NCBI RefSeq assembly: GCF_049933045.1
Contig: NZ_CP187926.1
Location: 1,612,001 to 1,676,000 of the forward strand
Direction of reading: 5' to 3'
Source: Pseudocolwellia sp049933045
GTDB taxonomy: Bacteria; Pseudomonadota; Gammaproteobacteria; Enterobacterales; Alteromonadaceae
Length of the DNA stretch: 64,000 nt
Made by a program: the position numbers and the translations under genes. Positions 44,636 through 54,242 of this stretch are shown one piece after another. The notes under the pieces are model-generated. The model was not told where the DNA came from. It was given only the letters and a program-made list of their open reading frames with translations, and did no database searches. The number at the start of each line of letters is the position of its first letter. Positions within the stretch are counted from its first letter, which is position 1.

Positions 44636-44998
44636 CTACGACTCCCCTTCAATTGGGTGAAATTGTGTAATATGCCAAAGCTCACTTGAAGGCCCGGTAA
44701 GATAAATAACTCTTCCCCATGGTTCTACTATTATTGGCTGATATTTAATATCAAAATCAGTTAAAGTCGACAGATTTTCATACACAGCATCAATATCAGA
44801 TACAGCTAGTTGCATCATTAAATTAGTTTTAACGTCTTCATTGTAATGACGACTTAAGAAAAATGTAGAGCCATTGTTTTCAAATATAGATAAGTCGTCA
44901 GATGCACGTTCCATTGCAAAGCCGAATGCTTGATAGAATCGCTTAGATACTTCGTAATCCTTACTCGGGATAAACACTCTAATGTCTTCAACTTTCAT
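44636..44998 (-). CDS. VOC family (glyoxalase/bleomycin-resistance-like) protein
   Basis: 120 residues with a vicinal oxygen chelate fold: an N-terminal VFIPSKDYEVSKRFYQAFGF, FFLSRHYNEDVKTNLMMQLAV, and PWGRVIYLTGPSSELWHITQ at the C terminus. The usual metal ligands are only partly present. The function cannot be assigned. It forms a pair with the gene at 45028, 29 bp away. Confidence 0.75.
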   Translation of the reverse strand: MKVEDIRVFIPSKDYEVSKRFYQAFGFAMERASDDLSIFENNGSTFFLSRHYNEDVKTNLMMQLAVSDIDAVYENLSTLTDFDIKYQPIIVEPWGRVIYLTGPSSELWHITQFHPIEGES

Positions 44999-45027
44999 AT
45001 ATTCTCCTTTTTAAAATATCGTTAAAC

Positions 45028-45375
45028 TTAGTTTGAAAATGTCATAGACGAGTTAAAACAAAACACCGGTTCAACATCTAAATAAAGCTCAGGCGCCCAA
45101 CATTCATTTCTGAATTTGCTGTACACATCTCTAAATGGAGTCTCAATAAGTCCAACTTCATCAAGCATGATTTTAGAAAAGTCGTTAGATTTGATCACAA
45201 TATAAATATATTCAAATTCAGAGTCCTTTTCATAAAAAACAGAATCCCAGTAATAACCTTTTTGATCCATCTCATTTTTTGGAAATTCGATGTTTTCTTG
45301 CATATAAACGATGAGTTCGTCTAACTTTGCTCTTGAATTGCTATTAAGTTTTATTTTTAACAGTTTAGATTCCAT
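45028..45375 (-). CDS. DUF6176-like protein
   Basis: 115 residues with the pattern KIKLNSNSRAKLDELIVYMQ, WDSVFYEKDSEFEYIYIVIK, and FRNECWAPELYLDVEP, which I associate with DUF6176. Soluble and of unknown function. Possibly cotranscribed with the VOC gene. Confidence 0.6.
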   Translation of the reverse strand: MESKLLKIKLNSNSRAKLDELIVYMQENIEFPKNEMDQKGYYWDSVFYEKDSEFEYIYIVIKSNDFSKIMLDEVGLIETPFRDVYSKFRNECWAPELYLDVEPVFCFNSSMTFSN

Positions 45376-45394
45376 TCTTACCTCTAAAATAAAA

Positions 45395-45420
45395 CAAGCC
45401 TCATAAGAGGCTTGATTAAA
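45395..45420 (-). terminator. Terminator of the hydrolase-OsmC gene
   Basis: Hairpin CAAGCCTCATAAGAGGCTTG followed by TTTTATTTT on the minus strand. Confidence 0.85.
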
Positions 45421-45456
45421 ATTAACGAAACAAAGTTCGTTTTAGTTATTTAAATA

Positions 45457-46656
45457 TTACACTAATTTACTGACAACATTTACATTATTGTGCAGTGTTT
45501 TATGAACAGGACATTTATCAGCAATCTCTAAAAACCGCTGTTTTTGTTGTTCATTTAATTCACCTTCGTAACTGATATTTCGCACAATCGCTTCCATACC
45601 GTTTAGCTGTTCGCAGTTTTCGCAATCATCTTCATAATTACGTGTATGTGTCAGATCAACTTTAATATGTTTTATTGGCAATTCTTTGCGGTCAGCATAC
45701 ATTCTTAATGTCATGGCTGTACAAGCACCTAAACCTGCTAATACGTGTTCGTAAGGATCTGGACCTGTATTATTACCACCAACACGTGTCGGTTCATCAG
45801 CTAACCAGTAATGGCTAGCTGTACTTACATGTTGAGCAAACTTATGATTCTTTTCTTCTACTAATACATGACCTTGTGCAACATTCGCTTTATACGTTTC
45901 TACATCAGTTGGCACATAACGACTTGCCCATGCAGCGATAACATCAGCTGCATATTCAGAATCTCTTTTATTAGTAAGTAAGTGATCAGCATTATCTAAA
46001 CTTACAAAACTTTTAGGATGAAGTGCTGCTTGATAAATTTTTTCAGCTTCAGAAATTTTAACCGTTGCATCTATTGGAGAATGCATCACTAATAAAGCTT
46101 TTTTAAGCTTACTAATATGACTATTACCGTAACTTTTAATATCGTCTAAAAACTGCTTTTGTATTTTAAAACTTCTGCCTGCAAGGTTAACTTCAGCTTC
46201 GCCATTGGCTTCAATATCATCGATATGTGCTTCAAAATTGTGTGCTACATGTGCAGCATCTGACGGAGCACCAATAGTAACAACAGCTACTGATTCTTCA
46301 ACTTTTTGAGCTACACCTAAAACAGCTGCGCCACCTAGGCTATGACCGATAAGTAATTTTGGCGCACTATATTCTTTACGAAGAAAATCAGCGGCAGCAA
46401 TTAAATCTTGAATATTAGATGAGAAATTAGTATTCGCAAAATCACCATCGCTGTTACCTAAGCCAGTAAAATCGAAACGTAAAACAGCAATACCTTTAGC
46501 TGTTAATGCTCTGCTAATACGAGAAGCTGCAGCAACATCTTTACCACAGGTAAAACAGTGAGCAAATAAAGCATAAAATTTGATATCTGATTCAGGCGTT
46601 TCTAACAACCCACTTAATTGATTACCACCACTGGTAAATTGTATTTTTTCACGCAT
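45457..46656 (-). CDS. Alpha/beta hydrolase-OsmC fusion protein
   Basis: 399 residues from ATG 46656 (MREKIQF), with GGAGA upstream; an open TTG lies five codons earlier. Residues 1-240 are an alpha/beta hydrolase with LLIGHSLGGAAVL (nucleophile Ser) and DNADHLL (catalytic His). Residues about 260-399 are an OsmC/Ohr domain, with the redox Cys pair in AGLGACTAMTLRMYA and ADKCPVHKTLH. Such fusions are common in marine proteobacteria and are thought to detoxify organic peroxides after ester cleavage. Cytosolic. Confidence 0.92.
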   Translation of the reverse strand: MREKIQFTSGGNQLSGLLETPESDIKFYALFAHCFTCGKDVAAASRISRALTAKGIAVLRFDFTGLGNSDGDFANTNFSSNIQDLIAAADFLRKEYSAPKLLIGHSLGGAAVLGVAQKVEESVAVVTIGAPSDAAHVAHNFEAHIDDIEANGEAEVNLAGRSFKIQKQFLDDIKSYGNSHISKLKKALLVMHSPIDATVKISEAEKIYQAALHPKSFVSLDNADHLLTNKRDSEYAADVIAAWASRYVPTDVETYKANVAQGHVLVEEKNHKFAQHVSTASHYWLADEPTRVGGNNTGPDPYEHVLAGLGACTAMTLRMYADRKELPIKHIKVDLTHTRNYEDDCENCEQLNGMEAIVRNISYEGELNEQQKQRFLEIADKCPVHKTLHNNVNVVSKLV

Positions 46657-46751
46657 AAATATTGTCTCCAATTAAATCATTATTATTGTAGTTATAAGTA
46701 GGTAACCTACTAAATTCAGTTTTAACAGTCACTTACTTTGTACCGAGAAAT

Positions 46752-46791
46752 AAAAACGTTAATCGTTTGAGATTAAACGATTAACGTTTTT
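46752..46791 (-). terminator. Terminator of nrtS
   Basis: A perfect 15-base inverted repeat AAAACGTTAATCGTTT...AAACGATTAACGTTTT flanked by T on both strands; it can also serve as a bidirectional terminator. Confidence 0.88.
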
Positions 46792-46793
46792 AG

Positions 46794-47036
46794 TTAATTT
46801 TGTTTTTGATGGCCTTGAATTGCCTTCACTGATGAATAGGTTGAAACACAGTAAGGCACAAGGTAAGTCAGTAGGATTTGTGCGATCTTCTCACCTGATA
46901 AATCCATTTCAAGAAGTGTTGAGCCATGATTTATAACCGCAAGTATAGTCCCCACAATAAGAGCCACTTTAAGAGCTGAAGATACAACTTTTTTAGATAA
47001 GGCTAATGCAATAAAGGTAGTAGACTGTTCCGACAT
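46794..47036 (-). CDS. nrtS: NrtS-type nitrate/nitrite transporter small membrane protein
   Basis: 80 residues with two helices: ALKVALIVGTILAVINHGST and KIAQILLTYLVPYCVSTYSS. The pattern ALKVALIVGTxLxxINHG with TYLVPYCVSTYSSV matches the NrtS family, found first in nitrate-using bacteria. It would act as an oligomer in the inner membrane. No nitrate reductase gene is nearby, so the substrate is only a family-based guess. Confidence 0.78.
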   Translation of the reverse strand: MSEQSTTFIALALSKKVVSSALKVALIVGTILAVINHGSTLLEMDLSGEKIAQILLTYLVPYCVSTYSSVKAIQGHQKQN

Positions 47037-47285
47037 ATATATTATATTTCCTATTAAACTTAGCTTTATAAAAGCTCATATAAATTAAAGTTACGCGAAT
47101 TCAGATTAAACGCGCGATTTAATTATTTTTGTTTATATTCACAGAGAGCTAAAACATAGTTAAAGCTGTGTATAAAAACTATAGTTAAAATCTTAAGGTA
47201 TCAGACACATGTTTTTGATTAATAATTTCAGATATCCCCAAAAAAGGCTGAATTACTATTAAATAGACGTTTAAATACGTAAAAG

Positions 47286-47744
47286 CTAGTTTTTCACCAT
47301 ATATAAGCAATGTGCTTCGGGTAGAACTTCGGGATAAGTCGTTACTGTAAAACCATATTTGTTATAAGCTTTAATCGCACTTTTGTTATGCTCTAGAACG
47401 AATAAAGAACATTCTTTAACTCCCAACTCATTGCAACCTTCGATAGAGAGTTTTTCAATAAGCTTAGCCGCTATTCCCTTACCTCTATGTAAAGGATTAA
47501 CAATTAAGCGGGCTAAGTGACAACGATTTAATCTTAAATAGAATTGACCAAAGGCAAGCATATCAGAATGTTCAGATAGTAATACGAATGAGCTTAATAC
47601 ATTGATATTAAGTTCAGCAGAAAAGCTTGATACCGTTAATGGAAAGTCGAGTGTAGAGCCTGACCAATCAATAAGTTCACCTTGATTAGCAAACCATTGG
47701 GTCATTTCGAGTAAATGTTTATTTAACGGTTTAATTAACTTCAT
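47286..47744 (-). CDS. GNAT family N-acetyltransferase
   Basis: 152 residues. LARLIVNPLHRGKGIAAKLI is the acetyl-CoA loop and LEHNKSAIKAYNKYGFTVTT is motif B. LNRCHLARLIVNP is typical of a general GNAT group. Substrate unknown. Single gene. Confidence 0.82.
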   Translation of the reverse strand: MKLIKPLNKHLLEMTQWFANQGELIDWSGSTLDFPLTVSSFSAELNINVLSSFVLLSEHSDMLAFGQFYLRLNRCHLARLIVNPLHRGKGIAAKLIEKLSIEGCNELGVKECSLFVLEHNKSAIKAYNKYGFTVTTYPEVLPEAHCLYMVKN

Positions 47745-47860
47745 ATTTAATGGTAAACGTTCTTAGATTGATTAAAGCTGTACATGAAAAAAGTGTGTAT
47801 TTTTCAATCCGCATTAATTTATATCGTATACCCGCTATAAATAAAATAGAGAATGTGTAA

Positions 47861-47985
47861 CTAAACCTGATCTCGGCTTAATATATTCTTCTCTAACAAC
47901 TACTTTTACTTGCTTCATCGTTAAATTTTAATAGTAATAATTTCAATGAATTAAAAACATCTTAAACTGATTTCAGGTTAACTAA
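47861..47985. repeat. MITE-like interspersed repeat, short copy
   Basis: Same ends as the element at 12857-13060 (AACCTGATCTCGGCTTAATA and the reverse of AACTGATTTCAGGTTAAC) but about 80 bp shorter inside. It overlaps the stop of the patatin-like gene, just as the other copy overlaps a gene end. Confidence 0.72.
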
Positions 47986-49025
47986 AACTCTTTTATATCT
48001 TCAATAGACTGATTATTAACAAAAGATGAAAAGCTATCTGCTAGTTGTTCCGTTTGAGCTAACACAGCTTTCCAATAGGTAATTCGAGTGTCTGAATCCA
48101 TTTCAGTAAAATCAGTGCGATCAGGTATTTTATTGTAAGGCAGAGAATCAACAAACTTCTGTGACGGACAAATCATCACAACATTATAATAGTTTTCAGC
48201 TGACACTTTTCGCGCTAAGTTTTTATCGAACCACCCTGCTTTAGGATTTGAGCTAAAATGTGGATATAAAACCAGCCCTTCATTTTTAACCTTAAAATCA
48301 AAATGGTAATCAATAATCCCACCATCTCGATACATGCCTTTAGGCGAATTAGGAATATTTTTAATACCCTGCATTACCATAGGAATTGAACCTGAAGCGA
48401 GTAACGCATCTTTAATATTATCAGGGGTAAAAGGTATAGTCGTAGTTTTAAATCCGTAGCTATCATTAATGGTTAATGAGCTACTTGCAGGTTGATAAAT
48501 AAAACGCTCGTATTGAGATTTTAATAATTTCCTATCAATGCGGTTTAATAAATAACTACTCAGCAAGCCTGCACCTTGAATCAGCTTATTTTCACTTGCT
48601 GTTAAACCTTTAGATTTGGCAACAATAAAGTGTGCTTTGAATATAGGATTATCAATAATTTCTTGTCCGCCCGTACTACCAAAAACACCATCTAAAAGCT
48701 CACGTGCTTTTCGAGTAATTTCAGCGGTATTAGCGTTAGCCGAATACGTTGTTTCTGAATACGATGTGGCTAATCGTTCAATAGCAGCTAAAGGATCGTT
48801 TTGTGCAAAACAAGAGCTTCTGAAGCTCCCAGCACTTGAACCTATTAAGTTTAAAGGCTCTGTTCTGCTTTTAAAAAATTCTCCAAATAAATATCTATCC
48901 AAACAGTACAATACAAACCATTTTGGACCACCAGACGCACCTAAAAATGAAGTAAACAACTCTTGCTTAAAGCCTTGTTCTTTTATTGTTTTTAAAGCCG
49001 TTTTACCTGCATATATTTCTATCAT
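47982..49025 (-). CDS. Patatin-like phospholipase family protein
   Basis: 347 residues. SFLGASGGPKWFV is the glycine-rich anion hole, LIGSSAGSFRSSCFA has the G-x-S-x-G nucleophile and YRDGGIIDYHFDF supplies the catalytic Asp of the Ser-Asp dyad. It is expected to hydrolyse acyl chains of lipids. The spacing between these motifs is in the bacterial patatin range. The stop lies inside the MITE-like repeat. Confidence 0.85.
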   Translation of the reverse strand: MIEIYAGKTALKTIKEQGFKQELFTSFLGASGGPKWFVLYCLDRYLFGEFFKSRTEPLNLIGSSAGSFRSSCFAQNDPLAAIERLATSYSETTYSANANTAEITRKARELLDGVFGSTGGQEIIDNPIFKAHFIVAKSKGLTASENKLIQGAGLLSSYLLNRIDRKLLKSQYERFIYQPASSSLTINDSYGFKTTTIPFTPDNIKDALLASGSIPMVMQGIKNIPNSPKGMYRDGGIIDYHFDFKVKNEGLVLYPHFSSNPKAGWFDKNLARKVSAENYYNVVMICPSQKFVDSLPYNKIPDRTDFTEMDSDTRITYWKAVLAQTEQLADSFSSFVNNQSIEDIKEF

Positions 49026-49124
49026 TTAACTTGTATTCTCGTTTGTGTAATTATGTTTTGGGTGTATTGTGTAGAACAAACTGTATTTAAGTTGGAATAA
49101 AACTTATCAAAACTTAGTCATTAA

Positions 49125-49682
49125 TTATGAAGCACTGTAATCGGATTTTATTAAACCAAAACATTTGAGATCATGAAATTTATCTTTCCAGAAACCACTT
49201 TGGCGTCGAACCCCTTCTTCTTTAAATCCAACTTTCAGCAATAAAGATTCAGATGCGACATTCCCTAATACTGTGTCTGCTTGTATACGATTGATAACAC
49301 CACAAGCCAAAGTTCCTTTAAACGCTGAGCTTACAATGGCGTGAATAGCTTCAGTTGAATATCCTTTGCCCCAAAACTTTGGATTTAAATCATAACCAAT
49401 AACGGCATTTTTCATCTTGATATTCCATGAATTAAAACCACAGGTTCCTATCAATTGCTTTGTATCTTTTAAGCGTATTGCCCAACGAATACCGTTACTT
49501 TCTTGAAACCTATTATTAAAAAACCCGATGATCTTAGTTGCTTGGTCTAACTCTGTAAAAGCAGCAAGATCATAATACTTAACTACATCAGGATCAGTGA
49601 ATATATTGAAAACAGCTTGTGTATCTTCATCAGACATTTGATTAATAATGAGTCGCGGAGTCTCAAGTTGTGGGAATTCCAT
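49125..49682 (-). CDS. GNAT acetyltransferase of the RimJ/RimL type
   Basis: 185 residues. LETPRLIINQMSDEDTQAVF is the N-terminal block, VIGYDLNPKFWGKGYSTEAI the acetyl-CoA loop and NVASESLLLKVGFKEEGVRR the terminal motif, as in ribosomal-protein alanine acetyltransferase relatives. The real substrate is probably a small molecule or protein N terminus. Forty bases after the zinc-ribbon gene. Confidence 0.85.
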   Translation of the reverse strand: MEFPQLETPRLIINQMSDEDTQAVFNIFTDPDVVKYYDLAAFTELDQATKIIGFFNNRFQESNGIRWAIRLKDTKQLIGTCGFNSWNIKMKNAVIGYDLNPKFWGKGYSTEAIHAIVSSAFKGTLACGVINRIQADTVLGNVASESLLLKVGFKEEGVRRQSGFWKDKFHDLKCFGLIKSDYSAS

Positions 49683-49724
49683 TTATACGTCCTTGAACTA
49701 AGTCATATTACTTTTATATTAAAA

Positions 49725-50081
49725 CTAAACCTTTTTAAAACCTATTTGATTCACTTTCGAGCCACAGTAAAAACAATGGGTACGACGTTTTGCTATTCTA
49801 TGTCCGCAATCTGAACATTCTGTTGGTAATGCGAGTTTGCCATCAGCTTTACCATCTCTTAAATCTATTTCTTCAATTTTGCTCATGATTTCTGTTTGAC
49901 TGACACCTAAATCACCTAACAGCTCTAAAGCAGCTAAATTCATCACGTAAAGTTGATCAATCTTTTCAGATAACACATCAAGGTGACTTTCATTCTGATG
50001 CGCTCGGATTTTAGTTTGGTCACCTTCTATCTCAGTTTTCCCAATCCTTAAATCTCTGAAGGCATTTTGTAAATATGACAT
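49725..50081 (-). CDS. Zinc-ribbon protein, function unknown
   Basis: 118 residues. The C terminus TECSDCGHRIAKRRTHCFYC is a C4 zinc ribbon (CxxC...CxxC). The rest is a helical, charged segment that could form a short coiled coil. No enzyme motif. Possibly cotranscribed with the GNAT gene. Confidence 0.7.
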   Translation of the reverse strand: MSYLQNAFRDLRIGKTEIEGDQTKIRAHQNESHLDVLSEKIDQLYVMNLAALELLGDLGVSQTEIMSKIEEIDLRDGKADGKLALPTECSDCGHRIAKRRTHCFYCGSKVNQIGFKKV

Positions 50082-50322
50082 GTTATTTCCTTATAAAGTG
50101 CTTTAAAACGTTAAAATATTGTCTCTAATATAGTATCTAATATTGCTGTTAGTCTTTTATCTATATAAAGAAAGCAACAATGAATGCCTGACAATATAAG
50201 TGATTAAGTTACAGATTTCATTATCTATTATGCTAACTGAGTTTTTTTTGTTATTTGAAAGCCATTTAAATAACAAGGTATGTATTTGAGATATAAAATT
50301 ACAAAACGGTTTCAACACAAAT

Positions 50323-50345
50323 AAAAAAGGAACCCGTAGGTTCCT
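50323..50345 (-). terminator. Terminator of the PL6-like gene
   Basis: Hairpin AGGAACCTACGGGTTCCT on the minus strand followed by five T residues. Confidence 0.88.
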
Positions 50346-50400
50346 CTTCTTCTCTAACTTTATATAGTTAAAAAGTTAAGCTTTAATTATTGATGAGCTT

Positions 50401-53400
50401 TTACTGAGGTTGATCATTACTTGAATAACCGTCTGGAGCATCCGCATGTGATACTAAACGGAAACTATCAAAGTAAGCTTCGGTACCATTAGCAGGCGCA
50501 CCTTGCGATGTGAACGAAACATTATCAATTCGCAATTCATTGGCTTTTTGAACATCACTTGAAAGCTTACCATCTGAATCTACCGTAGTATCTCCGATAA
50601 TAGTATGTGCATTGTAAGTGATATAAATAGTGGCTGAATCATTTGAACCTGAATTCAAGCCGCTTAGCGAGAACAACTCAAAGCTATCGTCTAAATCAGT
50701 ATCCACTAGGTCAGCGGTAGTCACTACCGTGTCGTTTAGAATAATGCTTGAGTCACCTTCTATACGAACTGTAACTGAAGAGCTTGAACCATTTTTAACT
50801 AACATAGCTAATTCAAAATCGTAGTTAGTATTTAAATCAACATCAACTTCTTGAAATAGTACAGGTGAAGTATTGTCGTGCGTTGCTTTGTTGTAACCTA
50901 ATTTAGCCGAACCATCAGCGCCTGAAGCTGAGTTACTAGACCCTCCAACGTCACCTTCATTAGTACCTTCAATTGTTTGCCACTCTCCATCACCCGCTTT
51001 AAATTCTACTAAATCAGAATCTGAAACCGCTTCGTTAAGTACAAAATCATCTACTGAACCGCTTATAACTGCAGTGGTTGCACTACCTGAGTTAAATGTT
51101 ACTGAGGTAAACTTATAGCTGCTTGAGTCTTGATCGCTATAGTAAGTTACACCGCCCACAAGTGCAGACAGTTTTGCTGTACCTTTAACAAAAGCAGACA
51201 AGGTGTAGTTCGTGTTAGCTGTCACACTTACTGATTGACTTACATTCGCTGCATTGCTGTCTAATTTCAAGCTTGCTCCGCGAGAGAATATCTCTTCAGC
51301 ATCCGTTTCTATAACACCACCATTATTAGTCCAACCAGTAAAGTCGCCTGAATCAAAGTCATGGTTTGCTAATGGAACTACAGCGACATGAACTTCACCA
51401 GGTGTTGCTGTATACGTTTTAGGTCCAACATCTGCAGAGCTTAATAAAGCTAGAGTCGCGTCTGTTGTTAATACTTCATCAGCACCTGAAGTGGTTGTGT
51501 CAGAACGTGTTTGTCCATCGATATCGATAGTGGGTAAAGTGAAACTTCCTATAGCCACATTACTTTCAGCAGTTAATGATGGGCTTGAAGCGCTAGGTCT
51601 AAAAATACCATCGCTATCTGCAACTAACATAGCGTCAACCATATTGAAGCCAGATATTGTTGCATCGTCGTCATCGTCTGATAACACCAATCCATCTACA
51701 TAGTTACCTGCATAAATAGAGTTGGTTGGCATTTCATCGGCATTACGAATAATCGCTCCAACAGCATCTGCAATAATGTTATTGATAAAATAAACACTGT
51801 CTGGAGCTGTATTTTCATTACCACCATAAACATTCAAGCTATTTACGCTATCAACAATTGTATTGTTAGCAACTAAAACATTAGAAACATCTTGATAACC
51901 ATTCTCACTATCGCCAGAACCATCACCTGTGGTTAGCACAATGCCACCATTCCAGTTAGACGCTAAATAGCGAGCTCCCTGAATGTAGTTATTCGTCACT
52001 ATATGACTGTCATCAACAATACGAATACCACCAGAAAATGGATGGTCATCACCTAATACAAAGTTATTACTGATAGTCGCAGTGTTACCATGACGAGTTA
52101 CAATAGAGCCATAGCTATCGCGTACGGTGTTGTTACGAATAGTGTTGTTGGTTGCTTTGTTAGAGATAACTTCAGCTTCACCTTGAATGCGTTCAAAGTA
52201 GTTATTTTCTACAACAGAGAATGAATCACCTGAATGTGAAGTACTTAAACCAATGCGAATACCTTCATATTCATTGTCTGAGCTAGCAGCATAAGCTTTA
52301 CCTTCAATTGGCGGACGATCACCAAAGTAGTTGTAATCTATTTGTGCGTAATCTACTTCAAAGTCTGCTTCTATGCTCGTACTCCATCCATCTGAATAAC
52401 GGTCTACAACAAGTAAAGCACCTCGAGATGTTTTACCTGAAATCCAGTTATGATCGAATCGTGTATGTGCACCGTAAATTTCAAACCACTTTTTAGAATC
52501 ATCTGTATCGTTAACACCGTCATCCATATCAACAATAGTATTTTCAGTAATACGACAGAAGTTACATGGAACGCTGTTACCAAAAGTTTTAATTAAGTTA
52601 AAGTCGACACTTCCGTCTCTAAATACAAAACCTTGTAGCACAACATGCTCACCACTCATTACTATGTCTACTTGGCTATTAGAGATAACAGCTTGACCAG
52701 GGTTTTCTGCAGCAATAGTAATTTTAGCTTCAGCAGTCCCTACACCACCAAAATCTAACTCAAAATCATCATCGTAATTACCATCAGCTAAACATAAAGT
52801 TGTACCTGCAGCTAATGAGTTTGAAGCAGCACTTGTTAGCGCGCTAATTGAATCATAAGTCGTATCACAATTTACAACAGGTACAGCATCAGTATAACCA
52901 TCTATGCTATTACCACCTTGCTCTTGAGAATAGCCATTTGCATTATTACTTGGAGGCGGAACAACCACTACGACTTCATCGGCACCTGTAATAGTTATAG
53001 TAACTGTGGCTGAAGTTGTATCTACAGTAGTTACTGTGAAAGTGTCGGTAACAGTATCAGCCGCTGTTAACGCCTGAACATTTGTATCGGTATGATCTAA
53101 AGAATAAGTCCATGCGCCAGAAGCATCTATTGAGAAAGTACCATAATCACCTTGAATATCGGTTTGAACAACAAAGGCATCTTCACCTGAATCGGGGTCT
53201 ACAACAGATAATGTACCTGATGTATCAATCATCACATCTTCAGTTGCTGTTCCGGACATACCACCTGAAATAACTGCAGCTACATTAGTAACCTCAGCTG
53301 GAACAATTGGGTCTACTACTGGATCAACAACAGGGTCAACTGCGTCATCTCCACCGCCACCACAGGCACTTAACGAGCCGACTAAAATCCCCAATGCTAA

Positions 53401-53433
53401 TTTTTTAGTTAATGTTTGCTTATTTTTTTGCAT
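50401..53433 (-). CDS. Polysaccharide lyase 6 family lipoprotein (alginate/chondroitinase B-like)
   Basis: 1010 residues from ATG 53433 (MQKNKQTLTKK). VGSLSACGGGGDD is a lipobox, so the enzyme is anchored in the outer membrane. A VCBS/cadherin-like domain (about 45-160) precedes a right-handed beta-helix (about 175-620) with repeated N-x-I/V-x-N-N turns. EVISNKATNNTIRNNTVRDS and VTRHGN hold the Lys and Arg expected at a PL6 active site. Two beta-sandwich modules (from about 650 and 770) look like carbohydrate-binding domains. Substrate, alginate or a related uronan, is inferred from family, not proven. Confidence 0.85.
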   Translation of the reverse strand: MQKNKQTLTKKLALGILVGSLSACGGGGDDAVDPVVDPVVDPIVPAEVTNVAAVISGGMSGTATEDVMIDTSGTLSVVDPDSGEDAFVVQTDIQGDYGTFSIDASGAWTYSLDHTDTNVQALTAADTVTDTFTVTTVDTTSATVTITITGADEVVVVVPPPSNNANGYSQEQGGNSIDGYTDAVPVVNCDTTYDSISALTSAASNSLAAGTTLCLADGNYDDDFELDFGGVGTAEAKITIAAENPGQAVISNSQVDIVMSGEHVVLQGFVFRDGSVDFNLIKTFGNSVPCNFCRITENTIVDMDDGVNDTDDSKKWFEIYGAHTRFDHNWISGKTSRGALLVVDRYSDGWSTSIEADFEVDYAQIDYNYFGDRPPIEGKAYAASSDNEYEGIRIGLSTSHSGDSFSVVENNYFERIQGEAEVISNKATNNTIRNNTVRDSYGSIVTRHGNTATISNNFVLGDDHPFSGGIRIVDDSHIVTNNYIQGARYLASNWNGGIVLTTGDGSGDSENGYQDVSNVLVANNTIVDSVNSLNVYGGNENTAPDSVYFINNIIADAVGAIIRNADEMPTNSIYAGNYVDGLVLSDDDDDATISGFNMVDAMLVADSDGIFRPSASSPSLTAESNVAIGSFTLPTIDIDGQTRSDTTTSGADEVLTTDATLALLSSADVGPKTYTATPGEVHVAVVPLANHDFDSGDFTGWTNNGGVIETDAEEIFSRGASLKLDSNAANVSQSVSVTANTNYTLSAFVKGTAKLSALVGGVTYYSDQDSSSYKFTSVTFNSGSATTAVISGSVDDFVLNEAVSDSDLVEFKAGDGEWQTIEGTNEGDVGGSSNSASGADGSAKLGYNKATHDNTSPVLFQEVDVDLNTNYDFELAMLVKNGSSSSVTVRIEGDSSIILNDTVVTTADLVDTDLDDSFELFSLSGLNSGSNDSATIYITYNAHTIIGDTTVDSDGKLSSDVQKANELRIDNVSFTSQGAPANGTEAYFDSFRLVSHADAPDGYSSNDQPQ

Positions 53434-54242
53434 TATTGTTATCCATTTATGATAAAAACTTATCGATTGGTTAACCAATTACTTTATTTTTGTTGATAAA
53501 ACGAACATTTAAAACTTAGCACCTTTACAATAAAGATCAAATAAAATTTACCAAATAAATAATATTGGTAAAATTGTATGCAAGAGTCAGATATGGAATT
53601 TAATTTAGACTTTAATAGTTTTTTATATGTATCAAACAATTTAAAAAAGTTACCCGTTACCATAAAGTCTATGATAAATAATTAAACAAATTAATTTTTA
53701 GTATTTATAATCAGCAGCTTGTAATTAAAATAAAATACCAGCAATTGAAGTGATAATAATAAAAGTATTATGTCGATAACTTGAGTTTTATTGAGTAATA
53801 CCTTGATAGGATAATGAGTCGATTAAATACTTCAAAATAAAAGAGTAAAAAATCAATCAGTCTTTACAACAAATTCGGTCTGATCAACTCAATAAGCCAT
53901 TACCAATTCGATTTACCAAAACTTATAATGACCTTGGTGATTAATACAATAATGTTAATCTTATGATATAAGCATATCTATCAAGGCAATAAGCTTTTAT
54001 CTTAAAGTGGATATGGGATATATGACGTATCTGAACAGAGTAAAAATTGAAGTATGAGTAAGAAGTAAGTGTAGATATGAGAATAGATATGAGAAAAAAC
54101 AGAGATAAATTACTGAGCTAATCAAAAAGAAAAGCCCAGTTATTTATTAAAGAAATTTTTTACCGATTATTTGAATCCAGCGTAAATTTATCATTCACTT
54201 CCCTCGCGCCATTCACTCCATTCAACAAAAAAGACAAACAGA
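53434..54242. other. Long gene-free region between the PL6-like gene and secF
   Basis: About 800 bp of AT-rich sequence. It contains the lyase promoter on the right-hand strand side and no ORF, RNA gene, repeat or terminator I can support. Confidence 0.45.

Noticed and set aside
53434..54242. Hidden small gene or RNA in the 800-bp gap
   Set aside because: No ORF over 60 codons and no stable paired structure was evident by eye.
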